7,383 nt of DNA from Salinibacterium sp. (lineage in GTDB: Bacteria; Actinomycetota; Actinomycetes; Actinomycetales; Microbacteriaceae): contig JANXTJ010000060.1 of the NCBI GenBank assembly GCA_025352485.1, positions 1 to 7,383 of the forward strand, read 5' to 3'. Below are positions 1 through 5,878 of this stretch, piece after piece. Position 1 is the first letter of the stretch; every line of letters starts with the position of its first letter. A program made the position numbers and the translations under genes. The notes below the pieces were generated by a model. It saw nothing but the letters and a program-made list of their open reading frames with translations. It had not been told where the DNA came from and made no database searches.

Positions 1-1335
1 GAGGCTTTCCTCGCCGACATCTACGGCCCGCAGAATGCCATTAAAGACGGGGTCATCCCCGCCCGACTGGTGACGTCATCCAGCCACTTTCACCGTGAGG
101 CGGCCGGGATCGAGCCCGCGAACGGCGTGCGGATCCAGGTCTCCGGCATCGACCTCATCCGCGATGAGGCCGGCGCATGGCGCGTGCTCGAAGACAACGT
201 GCGCGTGCCCAGTGGCGTGAGCTACGTCATCTCCAACCGCAGGGTCATGGCGCAAACCCTCCCCGAGCTGTTCGTCTCGATGCGGGTGCGCCCGGTCGGC
301 GATTACCCGCACAAGCTGTTGGATGCCCTGCGCGCCGCGGCTCCTGAGGGCGTCGAGGAGCCCAACGTCGTGGTGCTCACCCCAGGGGTCTTCAACTCCG
401 CCTATTTCGAACACACGCTGCTGGCCCGCCTGATGGGCGTCGAGCTGGTCGAGGGTCGCGACCTGTTCTGCTCCGGCGGCAAGGTGTGGATGCGAACTAC
501 GGCGGGCCCCACCCGCGTCGACGTGATCTACCGTCGCGTAGACGATGAGTTCCTTGACCCACTGCAGTTTCGGGCCGACTCGATGCTCGGCAGCCCCGGC
601 CTGCTTCTCGCGGCCCGCCTCGGCAATGTCACGATCGCAAATGCGGTCGGAAATGGCGTGGCCGACGACAAGCTCGTGTACACCTACCTGCCCGATCTCA
701 CCCGTTACTACCTGGGCGAGGATGCGATCCTGCCGAACGTTCAGACCTGGCGCCTCGAAGACCCCGCGTCGCTGGAGGAGGTGCTCGATCGCCTAGCCGA
801 ACTCGTCATTAAGCCGGTGGACGGCTCCGGCGGTAAGGGGCTGGTGATCGGTCCGGCCGCATCCACACAGGAACTCGAAGAACTCAAAGGCCGCCTCATT
901 CGTGACCCGCGCGGCTGGATCGCGCAACCGGTTGTGCAGCTCTCGACGATTCCCACGCTCGTGGATGAGGGGATGCGCCCCCGGCACGCCGATCTGCGCC
1001 CCTTTGCGGTCAACAACGGTAAAGACATTTGGGTTCTCCCGGGTGGCCTCACCCGCGTTGCGCTGCCCGAGGGCGAACTGGTCGTGAACAGCTCCCAGGG
1101 CGGCGGGTCCAAAGACACCTGGGTCGTGGGGCAAGACCCGCTTCAGGTGCTGCGCCACAGCATCCAAGGCCTCGTCGCGGGACAGGCCGCCGCCACCGAA
1201 GCGGTCTCCACCATCACCCCGGAGATGATCAAAGCGCTACGCGACCACGGCCCGATGGACCGCCCGCTCGGTCACGGCCAGCAGGAGCAGCAGCAGCAGA
1301 CTCTGGCCGACGCCAGCCCGGATTCGCCATGCTGA
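1..1335 (+). CDS. Circularly permuted ATP-grasp protein (DUF404/DUF407 type), 5' end missing
   Basis: Reading is open from base 1 in this frame, and the first residues (EAFLADIYG) are family-typical, so the gene begins upstream; the GTG at 70 is internal. 444 residues are visible, and perhaps 50-80 are missing compared with the usual ~500. Family landmarks in order: the VLEDN-RVPSG-SY-ISNRR region (about 193-240), the NAVGNGVADDK...YLPDLTRYYLGE region (637-720), the glycine-rich nucleotide loop KPVDGSGGKGL (811-843), RHADLRPFAV (about 982-1011), LPGGLTRVAL (1036-1065) and VNSSQGGGSKDTWV (1084-1125). ATP-grasp enzymes join a carboxylate to an amine through an acyl-phosphate; the substrate of this permuted branch is not established. 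The C-terminus is a hydrophilic, Q-rich tail. The stop overlaps the next gene by 7 nt, so the two are translationally coupled. Family call very sure, substrate unknown. Confidence 0.93.
   Translation, partial: EAFLADIYGPQNAIKDGVIPARLVTSSSHFHREAAGIEPANGVRIQVSGIDLIRDEAGAWRVLEDNVRVPSGVSYVISNRRVMAQTLPELFVSMRVRPVGDYPHKLLDALRAAAPEGVEEPNVVVLTPGVFNSAYFEHTLLARLMGVELVEGRDLFCSGGKVWMRTTAGPTRVDVIYRRVDDEFLDPLQFRADSMLGSPGLLLAARLGNVTIANAVGNGVADDKLVYTYLPDLTRYYLGEDAILPNVQTWRLEDPASLEEVLDRLAELVIKPVDGSGGKGLVIGPAASTQELEELKGRLIRDPRGWIAQPVVQLSTIPTLVDEGMRPRHADLRPFAVNNGKDIWVLPGGLTRVALPEGELVVNSSQGGGSKDTWVVGQDPLQVLRHSIQGLVAGQAAATEAVSTITPEMIKALRDHGPMDRPLGHGQQEQQQQTLADASPDSPC
1279..1299 (+). repeat. Short CAG trinucleotide run (Q-rich tail of the ATP-grasp protein)
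   Basis: Seven in-frame triplets: two CAG, one GAG, four CAG, coding QQEQQQQ near the C-terminus of the ATP-grasp protein. It lies beyond the last conserved family motif, so length changes would probably be tolerated. It may be a slippage-prone site. Confidence 0.7.
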
Positions 1336-2258
1336 GCCGCATCGCCGAGTCGCTGTTCTGGATCGGTCGCTACATCGAGCGCAGCGACGGAACGGCCCGC
1401 ATCCTCGATGTGCACCTCCAGCTTCTCCTCGAAGACCCGTGGATCGAAGAAGACCTCGCCTGCCGGTCGCTCCTGAGCGTGATGGGGGCGCAGGCTCCCG
1501 ACGACTCCCAGCTCACCCGCCAAGACGTGCTGTCGATCCTCGCCGTCGATCGCTCGGAGCCGGCATCCATCGCCTACTCGCTGGGGGCCGCTCGCGAGAA
1601 TGCCCGCAGGGCGCGCGAAATCGTGTCGACCGAGCTCTGGGAATGCCTCAACACCACGCGCGCCCGGATGCCACGCAAGGTTTCCAGCGACAAGGTGCAC
1701 GAATTCTTCGGTTGGGTTCGGGAACGCTCTGCGCTCGCCGTTGGCATCATCGAATCGGCCACCAGCAGGGATGAGGCGTGGCAGTTCTTCATGCTCGGCC
1801 GCAGCCTTGAGCGCGCCGACATGACCGCGCGGCTGCTCGCCACCCGCAGCCTCACCGAAGCATCGGGGCCGAGCTGGACGACGATCCTGCGCAGTTGCGG
1901 GGCGTACGAGGCCTACCTGCGCACCTATCGCGGGGTGCCGAGCGCCCGGAACGCCGCCGAGTTTTTGCTGCTCGACCGGCTTTTCCCGCGCAGCATCCTG
2001 TTCTCGGTCAGCCGTGCCGAAAATTGCATGCGCGAGATAGAACCACGCAGCGATCGGGTGGGGGTGTCCGACCAGGGGCTTCGGCTGCTCGGCCAGATCC
2101 GCAGCGAGCTGGAGTACCGGCCGATTGCCGAGATTCTCGAGGACCTGACCATGCACATGGACAACGTGCAGCACGCCACCAGTGCTGCCTCCGAAGCGAT
2201 CCGGCAGCGTTACTTCCCCACCAACGCCGCACCGAGCTGGGTGGGAGAGACAAGTTGA
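1329..2258 (+). CDS. Alpha-E (DUF403) domain protein
   Basis: 309 residues, the usual size for an alpha-E protein, a predicted all-alpha domain named for its conserved E-R motif. The motif appears twice: YIERSDGTARIL with E17-R18, and SLERADMTARLL with E161-R162. The opening MLSRIAESLFWIGRYIER is the canonical family N-terminus, which fixes the ATG at 1329. That ATG lies inside the end of the ATP-grasp gene (7-nt overlap, ATGCTGA). I see no clear Shine-Dalgarno, so translation probably depends on coupling. The family is almost always encoded beside or fused to permuted ATP-grasp proteins and transglutaminases, as here. Its biochemical activity is not established; a scaffold or ligase-partner role is inference. 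No signal peptide or membrane segment is visible. The stop overlaps the next start. Confidence 0.93.
   Translation: MLSRIAESLFWIGRYIERSDGTARILDVHLQLLLEDPWIEEDLACRSLLSVMGAQAPDDSQLTRQDVLSILAVDRSEPASIAYSLGAARENARRAREIVSTELWECLNTTRARMPRKVSSDKVHEFFGWVRERSALAVGIIESATSRDEAWQFFMLGRSLERADMTARLLATRSLTEASGPSWTTILRSCGAYEAYLRTYRGVPSARNAAEFLLLDRLFPRSILFSVSRAENCMREIEPRSDRVGVSDQGLRLLGQIRSELEYRPIAEILEDLTMHMDNVQHATSAASEAIRQRYFPTNAAPSWVGETS
2243..2249 (+). promoter_or_regulatory. Ribosome binding site for the TTG-started transglutaminase gene
   Basis: GGGAGAG lies 5 nt before the TTG at 2255, inside the end of the alpha-E gene. It supports TTG 2255 over the in-frame ATG at 2279, which would remove the LRIKH strand conserved in the N-terminal domain. 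Confidence 0.6.
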
Positions 2259-3106
2259 ACCGCCTGCGCATCAAGCACATGACAGGTTTCCACTACGGCG
2301 GCGATGTGACGGCCTCCTACAACGAAGCGCGGATGCTTCCGGTGACCGCAGAGGGACAGCTCGTGCTGCACTCCAGCCTCGAGATCTTGCCGATGTCCAG
2401 CCAGCACAGCTACGTCGATTATTGGGGGTCTCGGGTTTCTTCGTTCGAAATCCTCACCCCGCATCAGGAGTTGTCGCTCACCGCGACCAGCCTGGTGGAG
2501 GTGCGACCGCGCCCCCACGACGACGCTGCGAAGATCGGTTGGGACGCACTCGCGCTCGCCGTGGAGCGCACGACCGACACGGTGGAACAGCTGAAGCAGA
2601 CCCGCCGCACCGCGCCACCGGACGACGTGATCGCGCTGGCACGGGAGATCGCCGACCGGTCGGATGACGCCTGCGCGGCCGCACTCGAGATCTGCAAGGC
2701 CATCGGCTCGGCGATGCAGTACCGGCAGGGCGTGACCGGCGTGCACTCGACGGCGGCCGAGGCGTGGGCGGTGCGCAAGGGAGTCTGCCAAGACATCGCC
2801 CATCTGGCGCTGGGTGCGCTACGCAGCGTCGGCGTTCCGGCCCGATATGTCTCCGGCTACCTTCATCCCAAGCCGAATGCCGCGATCGGCGAGACGGTGG
2901 CCGGCGAATCACACGCCTGGGTGGAGTGGTTCTGCGGCGACGACTGGCGCGGCTTCGATCCCACCAACGGCATCGACATCGGCGACCGTCATGTGTTGGT
3001 CGGCCGCGGTCGCGACTACAACGACGTGCCTCCGCTGCGCGGCGTGTATGCCGGCCCGTTCGGCTCCACCCTCTTCGTGAAGGTGGAGATCACGCGGGAG
3101 GCCTGA
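2255..3106 (+). CDS. Transglutaminase-like cysteine enzyme (Bact_transglu_N + Transglut_core)
   Basis: 283 residues. The N-terminal beta domain (about 1-85; LRIKHMTGFHYGGDVTASYNEARMLP) matches the bacterial transglutaminase N-terminal family. The core follows, with a complete papain-like triad: Cys178 in RKGVCQDIAH, His220 in ESHAWVEW and Asp235 in GFDPTNG. Such proteins may be peptidases, amidases or acyl transferases. In this operon it would be expected to act on whatever amide or peptide bond the ATP-grasp partner forms, but that is inference. The start is the rare TTG at 2255, overlapping the previous stop as TTGA; ATG 2279 is the alternative. No signal peptide is visible, so it is probably cytoplasmic. 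It is the last gene of the operon and converges on the MFS gene 40 nt away. Confidence 0.93.
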   Translation: MNRLRIKHMTGFHYGGDVTASYNEARMLPVTAEGQLVLHSSLEILPMSSQHSYVDYWGSRVSSFEILTPHQELSLTATSLVEVRPRPHDDAAKIGWDALALAVERTTDTVEQLKQTRRTAPPDDVIALAREIADRSDDACAAALEICKAIGSAMQYRQGVTGVHSTAAEAWAVRKGVCQDIAHLALGALRSVGVPARYVSGYLHPKPNAAIGETVAGESHAWVEWFCGDDWRGFDPTNGIDIGDRHVLVGRGRDYNDVPPLRGVYAGPFGSTLFVKVEITREA

Positions 3107-3114
3107 GCCGCAGG

Positions 3115-3145
3115 TGGCGCGGGGGCGTGCTGGCACCGCCCGCCA
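3115..3145. terminator. Possible GC-rich hairpin between convergent genes
   Basis: In the 40-nt gap between the two stop codons, TGGCG (3115-3119) can pair with CGCCA (3141-3145). With a bulged C and one mismatch the stem extends inward through G3121-G3122/C3139-C3140 and G3124-G3125/C3136-C3137. No T-run follows on either strand. It could work as a bidirectional terminator of the U-less kind proposed for high-GC bacteria, but the evidence is weak. Confidence 0.3.
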
Positions 3146-3146
3146 G

Positions 3147-4478
3147 CTAACTCGTTCGTTGCGCGGTGCCCTGCACGATCGCGATCTCCTGGGTGGCAAG
3201 CTCTCGGTCATCCGCGGGGATGCCGTCGAAGCGCAGTCGAAGCCCGAAGCGCGATGCACCAGAGGGCCCCAACCGCATCCCTTTGCTCACGACGAGCCAG
3301 GTCATCGCGACCAGCATGGCGGCGATTCCGGATGCCGCGCCGATGCCCAGCGCCCAGCGCGGGCCGAACGTGTTGGCGACCCAACCCACGATGGGCGCAC
3401 CGATCGGCGTGCCGCCCGCGAAGATCGCCATGTAAAGCGCCATCACGCGGCCGCGCATGGCCGGCGTAGTCGTGGTCTGAACGTAGGCATTCGCGGTATT
3501 CATCATGGTGAGGGAGGTCGCCCCGACCAGCACCAAGACGACCGCAAACAGCGCGTAGTTAGGCGTGAGGGCGGCCAACGCACAGGCCACTCCGAAGCCG
3601 CCAGCCGCGACCAGGATGACCGCGAGCCGCACCCTTTCTCGCCGCGCCGCGAGCAGCGACCCGGTGACGGCTCCCGCCGCCATGATCGACGACAGAAGCC
3701 CGAATTGAGCTGCCCCCAGCCCGAACTCGACGGTCGACATCGTCGAGATGAAGATCGGGAAATTGAAGCCGAAGGTGCCCACCAAAAACACCATGACGAG
3801 CACAATCACGAGATCGGATCGCGAGCCGACATACCTGAGCCCGTCGCGAATCTGGCCCCGCGCCTTCGCCAAGCGAGGGGCGGCCACCAGCTGGTGCCGC
3901 CGGATGAAGACCAGCGAGAGCAGCACTCCCGCGAACGACAGCCCGTTGATGATGAACACCCAACCGGAGCCGATCACGGCGATCAGCACCCCGGCCAGCG
4001 CCGGTCCGACCAGCCGCGCACTCTGGAAGGACGTGGAGTTCAGGGCCACGGCGTTAGAAAGGTTGCTGTCGTCCACCAGCTCGGAAACGAAAGTTTGCCG
4101 CGCGGGCACGTCGATCGCCGTCACGATACCGAGCAGCAGCGCGAAGACGTAAACGTGCCACAACTGCACGGTGCCGGACAGCACGAGCACACCGAGACCG
4201 AGAGCGAGGGCTCCGGATGCCGTCTGAGTCCACATCAGAAGCTTGCGCCTGTCGAAACGATCAGCCATGAGCCCCGTGAACGGCACCATCACCAGGAGCG
4301 GGCCAAATTGCAGCGCCATCGTGATGCCCAGCGCCGCGGCATCCCGGTTGGTGAGCTCGGTGAGCACAATCCAATCCTGGGCAGTGCGCTGCATCCACGC
4401 GCCGGTGTTGGAGACCAGCGCACCCAGAAACCAGAGCCGGTAGTTGAAGATTCGCAGCGAGCGGAACATCGCGCTCAT
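3147..4478 (-). CDS. MFS drug/metabolite exporter (MFS_3 / EntS-like branch)
   Basis: 443 residues with about 12 hydrophobic segments, the usual major facilitator layout of the inner membrane. The opening FRSLRIFNYRLWFLGALVSN and the segment WMQRTAQDWIVLTEL are typical of the MFS_3 export branch. The loop between helices 2 and 3 carries motif A as GLMADRFDRRKL (residues 69-80). A second-half signature, MRGRVMALYMAIFAGGTPIG, is also present. The last ~40 residues form a hydrophilic cytoplasmic tail. It probably acts as a proton-driven exporter; the substrate cannot be read from sequence. I chose ATG 4478, which overlaps the marR stop as ATGA; ATG 4469 is the alternative, and a longer reading to 4568 would run through marR. 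There is no obvious ribosome site, so it is probably coupled to and co-regulated with marR. Confidence 0.92.
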   Translation of the reverse strand: MSAMFRSLRIFNYRLWFLGALVSNTGAWMQRTAQDWIVLTELTNRDAAALGITMALQFGPLLVMVPFTGLMADRFDRRKLLMWTQTASGALALGLGVLVLSGTVQLWHVYVFALLLGIVTAIDVPARQTFVSELVDDSNLSNAVALNSTSFQSARLVGPALAGVLIAVIGSGWVFIINGLSFAGVLLSLVFIRRHQLVAAPRLAKARGQIRDGLRYVGSRSDLVIVLVMVFLVGTFGFNFPIFISTMSTVEFGLGAAQFGLLSSIMAAGAVTGSLLAARRERVRLAVILVAAGGFGVACALAALTPNYALFAVVLVLVGATSLTMMNTANAYVQTTTTPAMRGRVMALYMAIFAGGTPIGAPIVGWVANTFGPRWALGIGAASGIAAMLVAMTWLVVSKGMRLGPSGASRFGLRLRFDGIPADDRELATQEIAIVQGTAQRTS

Positions 4479-4903
4479 GAGTCGGCCAGCCGACGCAGGA
4501 TCGGCGCGGCGGCATCGAGCGTTGCGCGCTCGGTCGCGTCGAGTTGCTCGAGTTGGCGGGCGAACCACGCCTGCCGCCGACGTTTCGTTTCGCGCGCCAC
4601 ATCCAGGCCGGCCAGCGTGGCGTCGATCTGCACCTTCCTGCCGTCATCGGGTGAGCTCGAACGTGTGACGAAGCCGGCGTCGACGAGGCAGTTGACGGTG
4701 CGGTTCATCGAGGGGGGCGTGACCCGCTCGTGTTCGCTCAGTGACCCGAGGGTTTGCGGGCCCTCCTTGAGGAGCACAAAAAGAACGGAGAGTTGGCTGT
4801 CGGTGACGTCGGCGTCGCTGCGCTGGAGGCGCATCCGGCGGCTCAGGCGCAGGATGGCCAGCCGCAGGTCATCGTCGAGGGGGTTTCCTTGCTGGTCTGG
4901 CAC
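4475..4903 (-). CDS. MarR-family transcriptional regulator
   Basis: 142 residues, normal for MarR. The centre holds the winged helix-turn-helix: TDSQLSVLFVLLKEGPQTLGSL (helices from about residue 34), the recognition helix near 61-75 (VTPPSMNRTVNCLVDAG), and a wing at about 80-93 with the characteristic DDGRK turn. N- and C-terminal helices would form the dimer. It starts at GTG 4903; there is no Shine-Dalgarno upstream but a TAGGCT box 8 nt before the start, which suggests a leaderless message. It overlaps the exporter gene by 4 nt, the classic arrangement of a MarR repressor with the pump it controls. A perfect inverted repeat in its own promoter makes autorepression likely. The ligand is unknown; by analogy it would be a small phenolic or lipophilic molecule, possibly the pump's substrate. 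Confidence 0.92.
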   Translation of the reverse strand: MPDQQGNPLDDDLRLAILRLSRRMRLQRSDADVTDSQLSVLFVLLKEGPQTLGSLSEHERVTPPSMNRTVNCLVDAGFVTRSSSPDDGRKVQIDATLAGLDVARETKRRRQAWFARQLEQLDATERATLDAAAPILRRLADS

Positions 4904-4905
4904 GA

Positions 4906-4939
4906 TTAGTTAGCCTAGCTCATTAGTACTGCTAACTAA
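4906..4939. promoter_or_regulatory. Probable MarR operator (9-bp perfect inverted repeat)
   Basis: TTAGTTAGC (4906-4914) and GCTAACTAA (4931-4939) are perfect inverted copies separated by 16 nt. Nested inside is TTAG-N5-CTAA (4923-4935), closer to the usual size of a single MarR site. In all, the 34 bp contain three TTAG and two CTAA tetramers, in A+T-rich sequence that stands out from its surroundings. The left arm overlaps the proposed marR -10 box, and the right arm lies over its -35 region and 2 nt from the proposed hydrolase -35. Binding would repress marR-MFS and could also affect the hydrolase gene. Confidence 0.7.
4912..4917 (-). promoter_or_regulatory. Candidate -10 box of marR-MFS (leaderless)
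   Basis: On the minus strand TAGGCT lies 8 nt before the GTG start of marR, so transcription would begin at or next to the start codon. With a 17-bp spacer the -35 would be TTTAGT (4940-4935), a poor match. The box overlaps the left arm of the inverted repeat by 3 bases. Confidence 0.45.
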
Positions 4940-4941
4940 AA

Positions 4942-4969
4942 TTGCGGGAGGGCGGCCGAGCAATACGAT
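4942..4969 (+). promoter_or_regulatory. Candidate promoter of the alpha/beta-hydrolase gene
   Basis: TTGCGG (4942-4947) and TACGAT (4964-4969) are separated by 16 nt and resemble housekeeping -35/-10 boxes. They would place the transcript start near 4976, leaving a leader of about 15 nt that contains the ribosome site. Confidence 0.45.
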
Positions 4970-4979
4970 GGGCTTGAGC

Positions 4980-4986
4980 AGGGAGG
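4980..4986 (+). promoter_or_regulatory. Ribosome binding site of the hydrolase gene
   Basis: AGGGAGG lies 4 nt before ATG 4991. It is a strong purine-rich match at slightly short spacing and supports this start. Confidence 0.65.
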
Positions 4987-4990
4987 CTCC

Positions 4991-5869
4991 ATGGCCGGCA
5001 CGACGGTAATACACACCGATCACACTTTCACCGACCCGCAGGGCGTGACGATCCACTATTACGTCTGGGATGCCCCGAACCCGAAGGCCGTCCTCCAGCT
5101 CACGCATGGGCTGGGCGACCACGCGCTGCGCTACGAGCAGGTGGCACAGGATCTGGTCGCCGCCGGTTACACCGTCTTTGCAGACGACCACAGGGGCCAC
5201 GGCCAGACGGGGCTTGCCCAGAACAATGGTGATGTCACCAAGCTCGGCAAGCTCGGCCCGGGCGGGCTGCGCGCCACCGTTGCCGACGTTCGCCAGTTCA
5301 CCACCGTGATCAAGGGCGCTCACCCCAACCTGCCGATCGTTCTGCTCGGCCACTCCTGGGGTTCCCTCATGGTGCAGATGGTGATCAACGGCAATGCCGG
5401 CGACTACGACGCCGTCGTGCTCACCGGAACCGCGTATCGGTCGCTCACTCTCATGAATGGTGGCAACCTCAACGCGAAGCACAAGCACCTGGGCACGACG
5501 GGCAACGAGTGGCTCAGCCGTGATCCGGCCGTCGCCCAGCAGTTCGTCGACGACCCGCTCACCTTCTATGCCGCCGCAATGCAGCTGTTCGGCATCCCCG
5601 ACGCCCTGCGCCTGCTCGGACGGCCTGCCAAAGACCTTGGCGCAGACGTGCCGTTGCTCATCATGATTGGCAGCGAAGACACCCTCGGCGGCGAAAAAAG
5701 TATCGCCATGCTCGCGAAAACCTATGTCACCCGCTCGCACCTCAGTGACGTCGAAGCGATCATCTACCCCGGCGCGCGACACGAGATCTTCAACGAGACG
5801 AACCGCGATGAGGTCATCGCCGACCTCGTGAAGTGGCTCGACGAGAGGGTCATCACGACCCGCGATTAG
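4991..5869 (+). CDS. Alpha/beta-hydrolase, monoacylglycerol-lipase-like (Hydrolase_4)
   Basis: 292 residues, one alpha/beta-hydrolase domain with no signal peptide, so probably cytoplasmic. The HGLGDHALRYEQVAQDLVAAG region gives the oxyanion-loop HG motif and is typical of the serine aminopeptidase S33/monoglyceride-lipase branch, as is DDHRGHGQT. The nucleophile elbow is GHSWGS with Ser122. The acid is Asp230 in GSEDTLGG and the base is His264 in GARHEIFNE, so the triad is complete. It should hydrolyse an ester, such as a monoacylglycerol or lysophospholipid; the substrate is not determined by sequence. A well-placed AGGGAGG supports ATG 4991. It is divergent from marR across an 87-nt gap that holds the candidate operator, so control by the same regulator is possible. 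The lipoate ligase gene begins 9 nt after its stop. Confidence 0.9.
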   Translation: MAGTTVIHTDHTFTDPQGVTIHYYVWDAPNPKAVLQLTHGLGDHALRYEQVAQDLVAAGYTVFADDHRGHGQTGLAQNNGDVTKLGKLGPGGLRATVADVRQFTTVIKGAHPNLPIVLLGHSWGSLMVQMVINGNAGDYDAVVLTGTAYRSLTLMNGGNLNAKHKHLGTTGNEWLSRDPAVAQQFVDDPLTFYAAAMQLFGIPDALRLLGRPAKDLGADVPLLIMIGSEDTLGGEKSIAMLAKTYVTRSHLSDVEAIIYPGARHEIFNETNRDEVIADLVKWLDERVITTRD

Positions 5870-5872
5870 GCT
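5867..5872 (+). promoter_or_regulatory. Candidate -10 box for leaderless lipoate-ligase transcript
   Basis: TAGGCT overlaps the hydrolase stop codon (TAG) and ends 6 nt before ATG 5879, the spacing expected when transcription starts on the first base of the start codon. No convincing -35 is visible. The only Shine-Dalgarno-like element is AGG at 5868-5870. Confidence 0.35.
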
Positions 5873-5878
5873 CGAATC

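Noticed and set aside
1272..2174. Long minus-strand open frame (300 codons) opposite the alpha-E gene
   Set aside because: It lies fully antisense to a gene with clear alpha-E motifs. Its translation is rich in Arg/Gly/Ala/His with no recognisable domain, as expected for a shadow frame in GC-rich DNA.
4479..4568. N-terminal extension of the MFS protein to an ATG at 4568
   Set aside because: The extra 30 residues are Arg/Ala-rich, lie wholly inside marR and resemble nothing in the MFS family; ATG 4478 gives the canonical N-terminus.
3114..4913. Very long plus-strand open frame (599 codons) opposite the MFS and marR genes
   Set aside because: The translation is Arg/His/Gln/Asp-rich low-complexity sequence with no domain, whereas the minus strand encodes clear MFS and MarR families with an ATGA junction.
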